DNA of 64,000 nt from Aromatoleum toluvorans (GTDB taxonomy: Bacteria > Pseudomonadota > Gammaproteobacteria > Burkholderiales > Rhodocyclaceae). Location of the stretch: assembly GCF_012910905.1 (NCBI RefSeq), contig NZ_WTVN01000003.1, forward strand, positions 124,001-188,000. Reading direction: 5' to 3'. Position numbers and translations under genes: made by a program. Positions 9,808-19,277 of the stretch are shown one piece after another. Numbering within the stretch: the first letter of the stretch is position 1; every line of letters starts with the position of its first letter. Below the pieces are notes generated by a model. It worked only from the letters and a program-made list of their open reading frames with translations, was not told the origin of the DNA and searched no databases.

Positions 9808-11886
9808 TCAGAGCGGCCAGTGGCAGCGTACGCTGCGTCCGCCGCGCAGGTCCGTCTGTGCGGGGTACTGGGCGCGGCAGATGTCGGTCGCGCGCTCGCA
9901 GCGCGGGTGGAAATGGCAACCTGAAGGGGGGGCCAGCGGCGATGGCAGATCGCCGGCGGCGGTCGTCCGCGCCCTCCCGCCTGCGTCCCCCACGTTCACC
10001 GCGGTTTCGCGCGCGATGTCCGGTACGGCGGCGAGCAGCGCGCGGGTGTAAGGGTGCGCCGGCGCCTCCAGCACTTTCGCGACCGGCCCCTGCTCGACGA
10101 TCCGCCCCAGGTACATCACCGCGACGTCGTCGGCCATCCAGCTCACCACCCCGATGTTGTGCGTGATGAAGAGGTAGGCCAGCTCGAATTCGGCCTGCAA
10201 CTCGCGCATCAGGTTCAGGATCTGCGCCTGTACCGAGACGTCCAGGGCGCTCGTCGGCTCGTCGCAGACGATCAGCTTCGGCTGCACCGCGAGCGCGCGG
10301 GCGATCGCGATGCGCTGGCGCTGGCCGCCGGAAAATTCGTGCGGATAGCGCAGCTTCATGTCCGGCGTGAGTCCCACGCGCGCGAGCAATGTGTCGATGC
10401 GCCCGGCGCGCTTGAGCGGATCGGGCTCGACACCGAGCGCGAGCAGGCCCTCCTCGATGATCTCGCCGACGCGCATGCGCGGGTTGAGCGACGCGAAGGG
10501 ATCCTGAAACACCATCTGAAAGTCGCGTCGCAGTTCGCGCAAGGCCGCCTGCGACAGGCCGGCGAGCGGCGTGCCGTCGAGGTACACCTCGCCCCCCGTC
10601 GGCGTCACGAGCTGCAGGATCGCCTTGCCGGCGGTGGTTTTGCCGCAACCCGATTCGCCGACCAGCGCCAGCGTGCGCCCGGGCGCAAGCGTCAGGCTCA
10701 CGCCGTCGACGGCGCGTACGCGCGCGACCTCGCGGCGCAGCAGCCCCTTGCGCACCGGGAAATGCACTTGCAGGTCGCGCACGTCCAGCAGCGGTGCGAC
10801 CGCTTGTGAGGGCGGCTGCGGCAGGATTGTGCCTTCGGCGGCCTTGACCGGTTCGGCTGCGCGCTGCGTGCCGGCATAGAGATGGCAGCGTACGGCCTGG
10901 GCGCCGACGACGTGCCAGGCGGGTGCCTCGTCGTGGCAGCGCCCGAAGACATCGGGGCACCGCCCGGCAAAGCGGCAGCCGGTGAAGGCCTGATCCAGCC
11001 GCGGCACGTGCCCGCCCAGCGCCGCGAGCGGCCGACCACGCTGGGCGTCGGTCGGCAGAGCGGCGAACAGCTTGCGCGAATACGGGTGCAGCGGAGCGCG
11101 GAAGAAGTCGTCGCGCGCACCGGTCTCGACGAGCTCGCCGGCGTACATCACGCCGATGCGCTGCGCCATGCGCGCGACTACCCCCAGGTCGTGGGTGATC
11201 AGCAACATGCCCATCCCCCGCTCGGCCTGAAGGCTGGCGAGCAGGTCCAGCACCTGCGCCTGGATCGTCACGTCGAGCGCCGTCGTCGGTTCGTCGGCGA
11301 TCAGCAGCTCGGGCTCGCCCGCGAGCGCCATCGCGATCATCACGCGCTGCTTCATCCCGCCCGAAAACTGGAAGGGGTAGTCGTCCAGCCGGCGTTCGGC
11401 GTCGGGAATTCCCACCGCGTCGAGCAGCCGCCGCGCCTCGTCACGGGCCGCTGCGCCACGCAGCCCGCGGTGGCGCGCGAGGACCTCGCCGATCTGCGTC
11501 ATCACGGTCATCACCGGATTGAGGCTGGTCGACGGCTCCTGAAAGATCATCGCGATCTTTCCGCCACGCACTTCGCGCATGTCGGCCTCGGTGCGCGCAA
11601 GCAGATCGTCGCCGGCAAAGCGCACCTCCCCGGCGACGATCTGCCCGGCGTCCGGGAGCAGGCGCAGCAGCGCCAGCGCCGTCATGGATTTACCGCAACC
11701 CGACTCGCCCAGCAGCGCGAAGGTCTCCCCCGCCCCGATCGAAAAACCCACACCGTCCACCGGCCGCACCGGCCGTTCGCGCGCGCCGATATGCACACGC
11801 AGCCCGCTTACATCGAGAAGCGGGGCCACGGGCGATCGATCCGGGCTTTCAGGTTGCGGAATGGCGTTTCCGGTCGAGGCGGTCAT
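9808..11886 (-). CDS. Fused dual ATP-binding protein of a peptide-type ABC importer
   Basis: This 692-residue protein carries two complete nucleotide-binding domains in tandem, as in YejF, GsiA and fused DppD-DppF proteins. NBD1 has GESGCGKS at 60-67, FSGGMKQR and [15 protein letters not shown]2 has GESGCGKT near 407, FSGGQRQR and [12 protein letters not shown]. Each NBD ends with the Cys-containing oligopeptide-type extension ([28 protein letters not shown]). Substrate is predicted to be a dipeptide, oligopeptide or similar small solute. No permease or binding-protein gene is adjacent, so its partners must be elsewhere. Confidence 0.88.
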   Translation of the reverse strand: MTASTGNAIPQPESPDRSPVAPLLDVSGLRVHIGARERPVRPVDGVGFSIGAGETFALLGESGCGKSMTALALLRLLPDAGQIVAGEVRFAGDDLLARTEADMREVRGGKIAMIFQEPSTSLNPVMTVMTQIGEVLARHRGLRGAAARDEARRLLDAVGIPDAERRLDDYPFQFSGGMKQRVMIAMALAGEPELLIADEPTTALDVTIQAQVLDLLASLQAERGMGMLLITHDLGVVARMAQRIGVMYAGELVETGARDDFFRAPLHPYSRKLFAALPTDAQRGRPLAALGGHVPRLDQAFTGCRFAGRCPDVFGRCHDEAPAWHVVGAQAVRCHLYAGTQRAAEPVKAAEGTILPQPPSQAVAPLLDVRDLQVHFPVRKGLLRREVARVRAVDGVSLTLAPGRTLALVGESGCGKTTAGKAILQLVTPTGGEVYLDGTPLAGLSQAALRELRRDFQMVFQDPFASLNPRMRVGEIIEEGLLALGVEPDPLKRAGRIDTLLARVGLTPDMKLRYPHEFSGGQRQRIAIARALAVQPKLIVCDEPTSALDVSVQAQILNLMRELQAEFELAYLFITHNIGVVSWMADDVAVMYLGRIVEQGPVAKVLEAPAHPYTRALLAAVPDIARETAVNVGDAGGRARTTAAGDLPSPLAPPSGCHFHPRCERATDICRAQYPAQTDLRGGRSVRCHWPL

Positions 11887-11925
11887 CGGGCGCGGGAATC
11901 AGAGATGGAATGTGCGGTGGACGGT

Positions 11926-11950
11926 AAAAGGGCCGCTTGCGCGGCCCCTT
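11926..11950 (-). terminator. Intrinsic terminator after slyD
   Basis: Read on the minus strand, GGGGCCGC-gcaa-GCGGCCC forms a stem with a four-base loop and is followed by TTTT. It lies 25 bases past the slyD stop and before the ABC ATPase gene, so it should end the bcp-slyD transcript. Confidence 0.75.
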
Positions 11951-11975
11951 GGCGATTCGTCGGGCGACGAACTTG

Positions 11976-12455
11976 TCAGTGGTGGTGGCCGCCCGCACCG
12001 TGCACGTGGCCGTGCGACAGCTCCTCGGCCGTCGCGGGGCGCACTTCGGCGACCGTCACGTCGAATACCAGCGCCGTGCCGGCGAGCGGGTGGTTGCCGT
12101 CGACGACGACCTTGCCGTCGGCGATGTCGGTGATGCGGTAGATCATTTCCTCTTCGCCATCATCCGTGACGCGCTCGAAGGACATGCCGACCTCGATGTT
12201 CTCGGGAAATTGGCTGACGTCCTCGACCAGCACCAGCTCCTCGTCGTATTCGCCGAACGCGTCTTCGGGCTGCAGCTTGACCTTCAGTTGATCGCCGACC
12301 TTCTTGCCGTGCAGCGCTTCCTCGATGGCGGGGAAGATGCCGTCATAGCCGCCGTGGAGGTAGACCAGCGGCTGCTGACCGTCATCGATCATGTTGCCGT
12401 CCGGGTCGACGACGGTGTACTTAAGCGTTACGACGGTGTTCTTGACAATTTCCAT
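11976..12455 (-). CDS. slyD: FKBP-type peptidyl-prolyl cis-trans isomerase SlyD-like
   Basis: The 159-residue protein is a folding helper with an FKBP domain (LVYLHGGYDGIFPAIEEALHG, GDQLKVKLQPEDAFG) interrupted by the insert-in-flap chaperone domain. The short His-rich tail HGHVHGAGGHHH is the SlyD-type metal site used for nickel delivery; it is far shorter than in E. coli and has no Cys. The start at 12455 (MEIVKNTVV) is chosen because it matches the family start. That makes the gene overlap the end of bcp by 35 bases, suggesting one operon. Confidence 0.93.
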   Translation of the reverse strand: MEIVKNTVVTLKYTVVDPDGNMIDDGQQPLVYLHGGYDGIFPAIEEALHGKKVGDQLKVKLQPEDAFGEYDEELVLVEDVSQFPENIEVGMSFERVTDDGEEEMIYRITDIADGKVVVDGNHPLAGTALVFDVTVAEVRPATAEELSHGHVHGAGGHHH

Positions 12456-12933
12456 TTGCGTTCTCAGTTTCCAGTTTCCTGACCAGTTCGAAGACCCCCG
12501 CCGCATGGCCGCGGGGGTTTACATCGTGGAGTGCGTGGCGGACGACGCCGTCCTTGTCGATCACGAAGGTCGTCCGTGCCACACCCATCTTCTTCACACC
12601 ATCGACTTCCTTGGGCCGCCACACTTCGTAGAGCTTGCACACCTCGGTCTCGACGTCCGAGAGCAGACGTATCGACAGGCCGTGCTGGTCGCGAAATTCG
12701 GCATGGGTCAGGCAATCGTCGGGACTGACGCCGACGATGATGCAACCGTAGCGGGCGAAGTCCTCTTCATGGTCGGTGAAGTCGGCCGCCTGCAAGGTGC
12801 ATCCCGGCGTGTTGTCACGGGGGTAAAAGTAGAGGACCACATGATGCTTGCCGCGTTCTGCGGCGAGGTCGAAATCCTCCATGTCCGCATCCGGCAGCGA
12901 AAACGTTGGCGCGATATCACCGATCTGCAGCAT
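12421..12933 (-). CDS. bcp: Thiol peroxidase of the Bcp/PrxQ family
   Basis: Bcp-type peroxiredoxins reduce hydroperoxides with thioredoxin. The 170-residue product has the peroxidatic Cys45 in NTPGCTLQAADF. The usual resolving Cys five residues later (Cys50 in E. coli) is Ala here. Other Cys residues (YGCIIVG, DDCLTH, EVCKLYEV) could act instead, or the enzyme may work as a 1-Cys form. The gene overlaps slyD and is preceded by about 240 bases with no gene. Confidence 0.93.
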   Translation of the reverse strand: MLQIGDIAPTFSLPDADMEDFDLAAERGKHHVVLYFYPRDNTPGCTLQAADFTDHEEDFARYGCIIVGVSPDDCLTHAEFRDQHGLSIRLLSDVETEVCKLYEVWRPKEVDGVKKMGVARTTFVIDKDGVVRHALHDVNPRGHAAGVFELVRKLETENANGNCQEHRRNA

Positions 12934-13139
12934 GTGATCTCCCTGACGTCGTTGGATTCTAGCCGAGACACGATGCGAACTCTACCTGCGTATCGCCCGC
13001 TTGCGTACACCGATTTTGTTAGCAGCTGGGACAATAAAGGTTGGCAGGAAGAGACCTCCCTCGCTCCCTGGTGAAGCGAGGCGCGAAACCGGCGCGGGAA
13101 TTACCATGCACAGGCATGCGATTTCCAAATGCCGTAAAG

Positions 13140-13155
13140 CTGTATATAGTTACAG
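13140..13155 (+). promoter_or_regulatory. LexA (SOS) box with overlapping -10
   Basis: CTGTATATAGTTACAG fits the SOS box CTGT-N8-ACAG exactly in its conserved ends, with an AT-rich centre. A -10-like TATAGT (13145-13150) lies inside it. TTTCCA (13122-13127) is a possible -35 at 17 bases. Transcription would begin around 13157, just ahead of the zinc-ribbon gene start at 13173. Confidence 0.8.
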
Positions 13156-13172
13156 TCATGGAGGACGAAGCC

Positions 13173-13424
13173 ATGACTGCCCGATTCATCTGCCCGCACT
13201 GCCACGCCTCGCTGAATCCGCATGCGATGGAGCGCGCCTACAGCGACCTGGCCGAATACCGCATCTGCCCGGCCTGCGACGAAGCCGTGTTCTTCGCGCT
13301 CCGCGACGCCCCCCGGATTCCCCCGTGGCTGCAGCGATCCGGTACGGACACCGCTATGGAGGAAACCGTCGCCGCGTCCGCTTGGGCCGGGTACGATGCC
13401 GCCGTCCGGAGCGGATGCTGGTGA
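13173..13424 (+). CDS. Small zinc-ribbon protein, first gene of an SOS-type operon
   Basis: The 83-residue protein begins with a Cys4 zinc-ribbon pattern, CPHC at residues 7-10 and CPAC about 30 residues later (YRICPACDEA). The rest is short and without a recognised domain. The ATG at 13173 is chosen because GGAGG (13160-13164) sits eight bases upstream and the LexA-box promoter would start transcription just before it; an upstream in-frame ATG at 13158 lacks such spacing. The stop lies inside the start region of the helicase gene, so the pair is probably translationally coupled. Function unknown. Confidence 0.7.
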   Translation: MTARFICPHCHASLNPHAMERAYSDLAEYRICPACDEAVFFALRDAPRIPPWLQRSGTDTAMEETVAASAWAGYDAAVRSGCW

Positions 13425-15514
13425 ACATGCGCGACGAAGCGGCGGTGGAGGAGCCGGCAGCCTACCTCGATCACCTCAACGACGCCCAGCGCGCGGCCGT
13501 CCTGTTCGGAACGGAATCGGGATCAACGAATCACGCGCTTCCGCTTCTGGTGATCGCAGGTGCCGGTTCGGGCAAGACCACCACCCTCGCCCATCGCGTG
13601 GCCCATCTCGTCGCCAGCGGCGCGGACCCCGGGCGCATCCTGCTGCTGACCTTTTCGCGCCGTGCCGCCGACGAGATGGGCCGCCGCGTCACGCGCATCG
13701 TATCCCGGCTGTCGAAAGACCAGCCGCGGCTCGCCGGCGCTACGCTGGAATGGTCCGGAACCTTCCATGGCGTCGGCGCGCGCCTGCTGCGCGAGTTCTC
13801 GGGGCGCATCGGCCTCGAACCGGGCTTCACGATCCACGACCGCGAGGATTCCGGTGACCTGATGAACCTCGTGCGGCACGAACTGGGGCTGTCCGCGAAA
13901 ACGAAGCGCTTTCCGATGAAGGGGACCTGCCTCGCCATCTATTCGGCCGCAGTGAATACCCGGGCGTCGCTCGGCGAGGTGCTGCAAACATCCTTCCCCT
14001 GGTGCTCGGAGTGGGAAGCGGATCTGAAACGGCTGTTCCTCGGCTACGTCGAGGCGAAGCAGGCCCAGCAGGTGCTCGATTACGACGATCTCCTGCTCTA
14101 CTGGGCGCAGATGCTGACCGACCCCGATCTTGCCGCGGAAATCGGCGGGCGCTTCTCCCACGTCCTGGTCGACGAATACCAGGACACCAACAGCCTGCAG
14201 GCCGCCATCCTGCTCGCGATGAAGCCCGACGGGCGCGGGGTCACGGTGGTCGGCGACGACGCACAGGCCATCTACGCCTTCCGCGGCGCGACGGTGCGCA
14301 ACATCCTCGACTTCCCCGGGCATTTCGATCCTCCCGCCCACCAGGTTACGCTCGATCGCAACTACCGCTCCACCCAGCCGATTCTCGGCGCGGCCAACGC
14401 CGTGATCGCCCTCGCCAGCGAACGTTTCACGAAGGACTTGTGGAGCGCACGCGACGGCACACAGAAGCCGCGCCTGGTCGCGGTCAGGGACGATGCCGAT
14501 CAGTCTGCCTGCATCGTCGAGTCGGTGCTCGCCCGGCGCGAGGAGGGAATCCGCCTCAAGTCGCAGGCGGTGCTCTTTCGCGCTTCGCATCACAGCGCAC
14601 GCCTTGAAGTGGAACTCACCCGCCGCAACATCCCCTTCGTCAAGTTCGGCGGACTGAAATTCCTCGAGGCCGCCCATGTCAAGGACGTTCTCGCTGTGTT
14701 GCGCTGGGCCATCAATCCGCGCGACCGCGTCTCCGGGTTTCGTGCCCTGCAGCTTCACGCCGGCATCGGACCCAAGACGGCGGGCCGGGTGCTCGACAAC
14801 ATTGCCGCGGCGCCGGCTGGCTGCGTGCTCCTTGGCGAACAGCCCGTTCCGGAAGCGGTGCGGGGCGCGTGGAGCCGATTCTCCAGCCTGCTCGAAGCAG
14901 TTGCGTCGGCGACGTGGCCCGCGAACCTCGAGCCGGTGTGCCAGTGGTACGTCGACGAGATGCCGCGGATGTACGACGACGCTGCCATCCGCGCGGGCGA
15001 TATCGAGCAGCTCGCGCGCATCGCGGCCACCTACCCGAGCCTCGAGCGCTTCCTGACCGAACTCACGCTCGATCCGCCCAGCGCCACGAGCGATGAATCG
15101 GGGATTCCCCTTCTCGATGAGGACTATCTCATCCTGTCGACGATCCACTCGGCGAAGGGGCAGGAATGGTCGGCCGTGACGCTGCTGAACGTCGTCGACG
15201 GCTGCCTGCCCTCGGACCTTGCGACGGGGAGCAGCAGCGAGATCGAAGAGGAGCGGCGCCTGCTTTACGTCGCGATGACCCGCGCGAAGGACCAGCTCGA
15301 CCTGATCGTGCCGCAGCGTTTCCACGTTTCGCAGCAGCCCGGGCATGGCGACCGCCACGTCTATGCAAGCCGCACGCGCTTCATCCCCAACCGCATCCTC
15401 GAGCGTTTCGAGCAGACCTCGTGGCCACCGCCGGCCGTGGCGCCGCGCCCCACGGCGGAATCGCGCCGCATCGCATTCGACCTCGCCGAGAAGATGCGCT
15501 CGATGTGGAAATAG
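13415..15514 (+). CDS. UvrD/Rep-family SF1A DNA helicase
   Basis: The 699-residue ATP-dependent 3'-5' helicase has AGAGSGKTTTLAHR (Walker A, about residue 48-57), LTFSRRAADEMGRR (Ia), VDEYQDTN (II, about 252-259), GDDAQAIYAFRGA (III), a motif V region (ILSTIHSAKGQEW) and VAMTRAKDQLDL (VI). It is related to UvrD, Rep and PcrA but is not the standard housekeeping copy by context. The start could also be GTG 13421 or ATG 13427; GGAG lies at 13408-13411. Pairing with a zinc-ribbon protein behind a LexA box suggests a damage-induced repair role. Confidence 0.9.
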   Translation: MLVNMRDEAAVEEPAAYLDHLNDAQRAAVLFGTESGSTNHALPLLVIAGAGSGKTTTLAHRVAHLVASGADPGRILLLTFSRRAADEMGRRVTRIVSRLSKDQPRLAGATLEWSGTFHGVGARLLREFSGRIGLEPGFTIHDREDSGDLMNLVRHELGLSAKTKRFPMKGTCLAIYSAAVNTRASLGEVLQTSFPWCSEWEADLKRLFLGYVEAKQAQQVLDYDDLLLYWAQMLTDPDLAAEIGGRFSHVLVDEYQDTNSLQAAILLAMKPDGRGVTVVGDDAQAIYAFRGATVRNILDFPGHFDPPAHQVTLDRNYRSTQPILGAANAVIALASERFTKDLWSARDGTQKPRLVAVRDDADQSACIVESVLARREEGIRLKSQAVLFRASHHSARLEVELTRRNIPFVKFGGLKFLEAAHVKDVLAVLRWAINPRDRVSGFRALQLHAGIGPKTAGRVLDNIAAAPAGCVLLGEQPVPEAVRGAWSRFSSLLEAVASATWPANLEPVCQWYVDEMPRMYDDAAIRAGDIEQLARIAATYPSLERFLTELTLDPPSATSDESGIPLLDEDYLILSTIHSAKGQEWSAVTLLNVVDGCLPSDLATGSSSEIEEERRLLYVAMTRAKDQLDLIVPQRFHVSQQPGHGDRHVYASRTRFIPNRILERFEQTSWPPPAVAPRPTAESRRIAFDLAEKMRSMWK

Positions 15515-15768
15515 TGCGAGTTGTCCCCAGCGAATGTGGATAAGTCTGTGAGCGGGTGCGGGATGACGCGCGCAAGCCCTTCTGCGGACAGGCAATTCGC
15601 CTTCTGCTGCATTGATAGGCAATCGGGGCGACGCGCCGCGCCCGCAGGGGGCTGCCGGTCACCGCTTACAGGCCTCGACCGGAATGCGCTACCCTTGCAG
15701 TTTGCATGCGCACGGCTGATTCGGCGGCCGGGCCGGCGCCTCAATTCCTTGTTCCATCGGGAGCGGAC

Positions 15769-16650
15769 ATGACCCCATACCAACCAGGCATCATGAAAGC
15801 CGTGCCACCGCTGGCACGCCACCTGTTCTTTACCCTCGACGCCGCTGACGGGCTGCGCGACGCGCTGGATCGGCTGGCAGGGCTCGCGGACGGCGACGCG
15901 ACCGTCGTCGGGCTTGGCGAGTCGCTCGTTCGCGCGGCGGGAGGCCGCGTCGATGGATTGCGCGCCTTCCCGGTCCTGGGGGGCAGCGCCGTGGACATCC
16001 CGTCGACGCAGCACGCGCTGTGGTGCTGGCTGCGCGGCGAGGACCGCGGCGAATTGCTGCAGCGCAGCCGGCGCATCGAAGCGGCGGTGGCGCCGGCGCT
16101 GCGGCTGGTGCTGGCGACCGAGTCCTTTCGCTACGGCAAGGGCCTCGACCTCACCGGCTACGAGGATGGCACCGAAAATCCGGAGGGGGATGAAGCGGTC
16201 GCCGTGGCTTTCACGTCCACCGGTGCCGAGAGCTGCCAAGGCGGCAGTTTCGCCGCCGTTCAGCACTGGCAGCACGGCCTCGACCACTTCGATCGCCTGC
16301 CTGCGAACGAACAGGATCACATCATCGGCCGGCGCAAGAGCGACAACGAGGAGCTCGAGGATGCGCCCGAATCCGCGCACGTGAAGCGCACGGCACAGGA
16401 GAGCTTCGACCCCGAGGCCTTCGTGCTGCGGCGCTCCATGCCCTGGTCGGACGGTGCCCGGGCCGGTCTCGCGTTTCTCGCGTTCGGGCACTCCTTTGAC
16501 GCGTTCGAAGCGCAGCTGCGCCGCATGGCCGGACTGGATGACGGCATTGTCGACGCGTTGTTCCGCTTCAGCCGTCCGATATCGGGCGGCTACTACTGGT
16601 GTCCGCCCATGAGTGATGGCCGCATCGACCTGCGGGTGCCGAAAGGCTGA
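15769..16650 (+). CDS. Dye-decolorizing (DyP-type) heme peroxidase
   Basis: This 293-residue protein belongs to the cytosolic YfeX-like branch of DyP peroxidases. The family motif GxxDG is G130-Y-E-D133-G134, giving the distal Asp. The predicted proximal heme ligand is H204 (AHVKRT), and the distal Arg is in VLRRSMPW. There is no Tat or Sec signal, and no encapsulin gene nearby. The ATG at 15769 has GGGAGCGG upstream and matches the family start (MTPYQPGI). Confidence 0.92.
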   Translation: MTPYQPGIMKAVPPLARHLFFTLDAADGLRDALDRLAGLADGDATVVGLGESLVRAAGGRVDGLRAFPVLGGSAVDIPSTQHALWCWLRGEDRGELLQRSRRIEAAVAPALRLVLATESFRYGKGLDLTGYEDGTENPEGDEAVAVAFTSTGAESCQGGSFAAVQHWQHGLDHFDRLPANEQDHIIGRRKSDNEELEDAPESAHVKRTAQESFDPEAFVLRRSMPWSDGARAGLAFLAFGHSFDAFEAQLRRMAGLDDGIVDALFRFSRPISGGYYWCPPMSDGRIDLRVPKG

Positions 16651-16679
16651 GTCACCCGCGTCACTGCTGTTGCGTGGCG

Positions 16680-17015
16680 CTACGCGGCGGCCGGACCAGG
16701 CTCCAGCTGTCGCAGCGCCTCGGCGAGTTCCGCGGCGCTGCCGGGGCGCACGATCCGCGCGACTTCCACCCCGTCGCGCAGGAACACCAGCGTCGGCCAG
16801 AGCTTGACCCGGAACGAGCGCCCCAGCGCCCTCCCCGGCCCGTCCTCGATCTTCAGGTGGCGAATTCCCTGATGGGTGGCAAAGGCCTCCGCGATCAGCG
16901 GTTGCGCGCCGCGGCAGTAACCGCACCACCCGGTGCCGAACTCCAATACCGTCGGTCCCTTCAGCGCATCGATTTCCTTGCGGTCGGGGGCGATCGTCGC
17001 ATACTCGGCGTTCAT
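16680..17015 (-). CDS. Thioredoxin-family protein with WCGYC active site
   Basis: A 111-residue single thioredoxin fold. The redox motif is W30-C31-G-Y-C34, unlike the WCGPC of classical thioredoxin, and the cis-Pro is in KLWPTLVF. No signal peptide is visible, so it should act in the cytoplasm as a disulfide reductase of unknown target. It is convergent with the DyP gene with a 29-base gap. Confidence 0.88.
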   Translation of the reverse strand: MNAEYATIAPDRKEIDALKGPTVLEFGTGWCGYCRGAQPLIAEAFATHQGIRHLKIEDGPGRALGRSFRVKLWPTLVFLRDGVEVARIVRPGSAAELAEALRQLEPGPAAA

Positions 17016-17163
17016 TTCCAGCCCTGGCTCCCTAGCCTTTCGAGTTGCGGGACATTATCGGCTGCGCGCCGGCGCGGGTGAAGGGAATGTCGGTCAGCAA
17101 TGCGCGACGCGCGAAGCCGACCGACTCGCCTTCCCTCCGCCTGCCCGGGGCAAGCGCGGGCGA

Positions 17164-18798
17164 TCAGGTGTGGAAGCGCCCCACCGCCCCCTGCAGTTCT
17201 TCCGCCAGTTCGCCCATGTTGCGGGCCGCGGCGGCCGTCTTGCCGGCGGCCTCGCTGTTGCCCTGCGCCATCTGCTTGATCGTCTCGATGCCCGAGAACA
17301 CGTCGGCGCTCACGCGCTCCTGCTCCTGGGTCGCGGCAGCGATGCTGTCGAGGCCGCGCCCCACCGCGACGACCGACTCGCTGGCCGCGGCAAGCACGCC
17401 GTTCACCGTAACCATGGACTCGCGGCTCGTCGCGATGTGATCCATCGCATCGGCGATGGAGCGCGTGACCTGTTCGGACTGCTTGCCGAGGGTGTGCGTG
17501 ATGGCGTCGATCTCGTTGGCCGACGCCGCCGACTTCTCGGCGAGCTTGCGCACCTCGTCGGCGACCACCGCGAAGCCGCGGCCCTGTTCGCCGGCCCGGG
17601 CCGCCTCGATGGCGGCGTTGAGCGCGAGCAGGTTGGTCTGCTCGGCGAGTTCCTTGACCTCGCTGGTGATGTGCGTGATCGCGGTGGTGCTCGACACGAA
17701 CTCGCCGACCGAATCGGCGATCCCGCGCACCGTCGTTTCGACCATGCCGACACGGTCGCCCAGCGTCGTCAGGCTGGAGTTCCCCTCGCCGGAGCGCCGC
17801 AGGCTCTCGCGCGACAGCTGGCGCACCTCTTCGGAACTGCGCGCGACAGTGGCGATGCTTGCCACCATCTGCCCGACCGCCTGCGCCGTGGTGGCCGACG
17901 TGGCGTTCTGGCTCTGCGAGGAACCGACGACCTGGTCGGCGCGCACCACGAGCTCCGACGCGGCGCTCGACACCTGCGACGCCGACTCGCCGACGTGGCG
18001 CACCAGCGCACCGATCTTCGCCATCATCTCGTTGAACACGGTGGATGCGACACCGATCTCGTCCTTGCCCCGCACCTCGAGACGCCGCGTCAGATCGCCT
18101 TCTCCGGACACGATCGCGCGCAGGCCGGCCACCATGCGTTCGAGCGGCCCGGTCACGGCGCCGCGGATGAACCACCAGATGAAGACCAGCAGCACGAGGC
18201 TGGCGAGCAGTGCGATACCCAGCGACTGCATGCGCTGCGTCGAGATGGCCTTGTCCATCTTGTCGAGCGAGATCTTGATGCTGATCACGCCCAGGGTCGC
18301 ATTCTCCGGCGCGTCATGACATTCGAGGCAATTCTTGCCGAGATACTTGCTGACGTTCTTGGCCGGGCGGACGGCGAGCAGATAAGGCCCCTTGTCGTCC
18401 TCGCGAACGTCGACGAACTCCTTGCCGGTGCTGATGACCTGCGCTTCGATCTCGTTCGGTTTCAGGTCGTTGCGCGGCTTGCCCTCGTCCTTGGAGCTTT
18501 CGACACCCTCGCGCGCGACCTCGCTCGGCACCACGCGCAACTCGCGGATCACCGCGAGATGGCTGATCTGGTCGAGCAGCACATGCTTCTTGTGCATGGT
18601 CTCGGTGATCATCATCGCCGTCAGGCCCGCCAGTGCGGAGTCGTACATGCTGAGCGAGAAATCGACAGCCTGTTCGATGGCCACCTTCCGGTTATTCTGG
18701 CTTTCCCAGAATATCGTTCCCGCCCATACGACGATCAGCAGCGTCCAGATCGACGCCGTCAGGCGAACCCAAATCTTGATATCCGAGAATCGGAGCAT
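17164..18798 (-). CDS. Methyl-accepting chemotaxis protein with periplasmic c-type heme motif
   Basis: A 544-residue transmembrane chemoreceptor. TM1 is about residues 13-31 and TM2 about 192-213, enclosing a periplasmic sensor domain. That domain contains CLECH (C157, C160, H161), a CxxCH heme c attachment site, resembling the DUF3365/Tll0287-like sensors. A HAMP domain follows, then a long signalling helix hairpin whose tip holds [21 protein letters not shown] and [13 protein letters not shown]. It should signal to CheA/CheW. No other chemotaxis gene is close. A redox, oxygen or NO stimulus is plausible but inferred. Confidence 0.9.
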   Translation of the reverse strand: MLRFSDIKIWVRLTASIWTLLIVVWAGTIFWESQNNRKVAIEQAVDFSLSMYDSALAGLTAMMITETMHKKHVLLDQISHLAVIRELRVVPSEVAREGVESSKDEGKPRNDLKPNEIEAQVISTGKEFVDVREDDKGPYLLAVRPAKNVSKYLGKNCLECHDAPENATLGVISIKISLDKMDKAISTQRMQSLGIALLASLVLLVFIWWFIRGAVTGPLERMVAGLRAIVSGEGDLTRRLEVRGKDEIGVASTVFNEMMAKIGALVRHVGESASQVSSAASELVVRADQVVGSSQSQNATSATTAQAVGQMVASIATVARSSEEVRQLSRESLRRSGEGNSSLTTLGDRVGMVETTVRGIADSVGEFVSSTTAITHITSEVKELAEQTNLLALNAAIEAARAGEQGRGFAVVADEVRKLAEKSAASANEIDAITHTLGKQSEQVTRSIADAMDHIATSRESMVTVNGVLAAASESVVAVGRGLDSIAAATQEQERVSADVFSGIETIKQMAQGNSEAAGKTAAAARNMGELAEELQGAVGRFHT

Positions 18799-19277
18799 CT
18801 TCTTTTACCTTTCACTCTCGCCGAGAGTGTGAAAACTCTTCGCGCTGCGGAACGGCGCCTCCCACTTTCGGCCGAATCCGCCCATCCCCTCAACGTGAAA
18901 CCCACTTTGGGTCACGCGAACATTCTAATCATGCGGCAAGCGGTCCTCATGCGGAAGAGCCGCATATTCCCCGTCCATTTCGTCGTTTTGGAGCGCTCGC
19001 AGCCTGCCCGCCCGCGGTCTCTGCCTTCCGTCATAGTCATGCGTATGGCGTGCCGGGTGACCGACAATGTCCTGAAACTGATCCGCACGCGAGTGGTCGA
19101 CATGGCAGTGACGGCGCTTTCAAGCGCTCGCCATGATGCATGCCTGTGGCAATGCGGAGCAGAGTCGGGAATTTGCGGTCCGCCGTGACGTCCTTCCTTC
19201 GTCGTACCGGCGCACGTCCGGCTTGCCGATGGTATGCGCTAGACTGACCAAAAAATTCGAGAGGCGAGGAGCAAGCC
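18799..19277. other. Intergenic region between the chemoreceptor and E1 alpha genes
   Basis: About 480 bases with no convincing coding frame, holding both divergent promoters by position. I see a palindrome next to the chemoreceptor start (listed separately) and a GAGGAG ribosome site before 19278. No clear -35/-10 pair was found for either gene. Confidence 0.6.
18813..18829. promoter_or_regulatory. Palindrome upstream of the chemoreceptor gene
   Basis: CACTCTCG-c-CGAGAGTG is a perfect 8-base inverted repeat around one base, 15-31 bases upstream of the chemoreceptor start. It could be an operator or a hairpin in the 5' leader. The binding protein is unknown. Confidence 0.4.

Noticed and set aside
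13001-13414. N-terminal extension of the UvrD-like helicase frame
   Set aside because: It overlaps the zinc-ribbon gene and its promoter region and looks random; homologous sequence begins only after the ATG at 13415.
13523-15622. 699-codon minus-strand frame opposite the UvrD-like helicase
   Set aside because: Low-complexity shadow; the helicase motifs on the plus strand are unambiguous.
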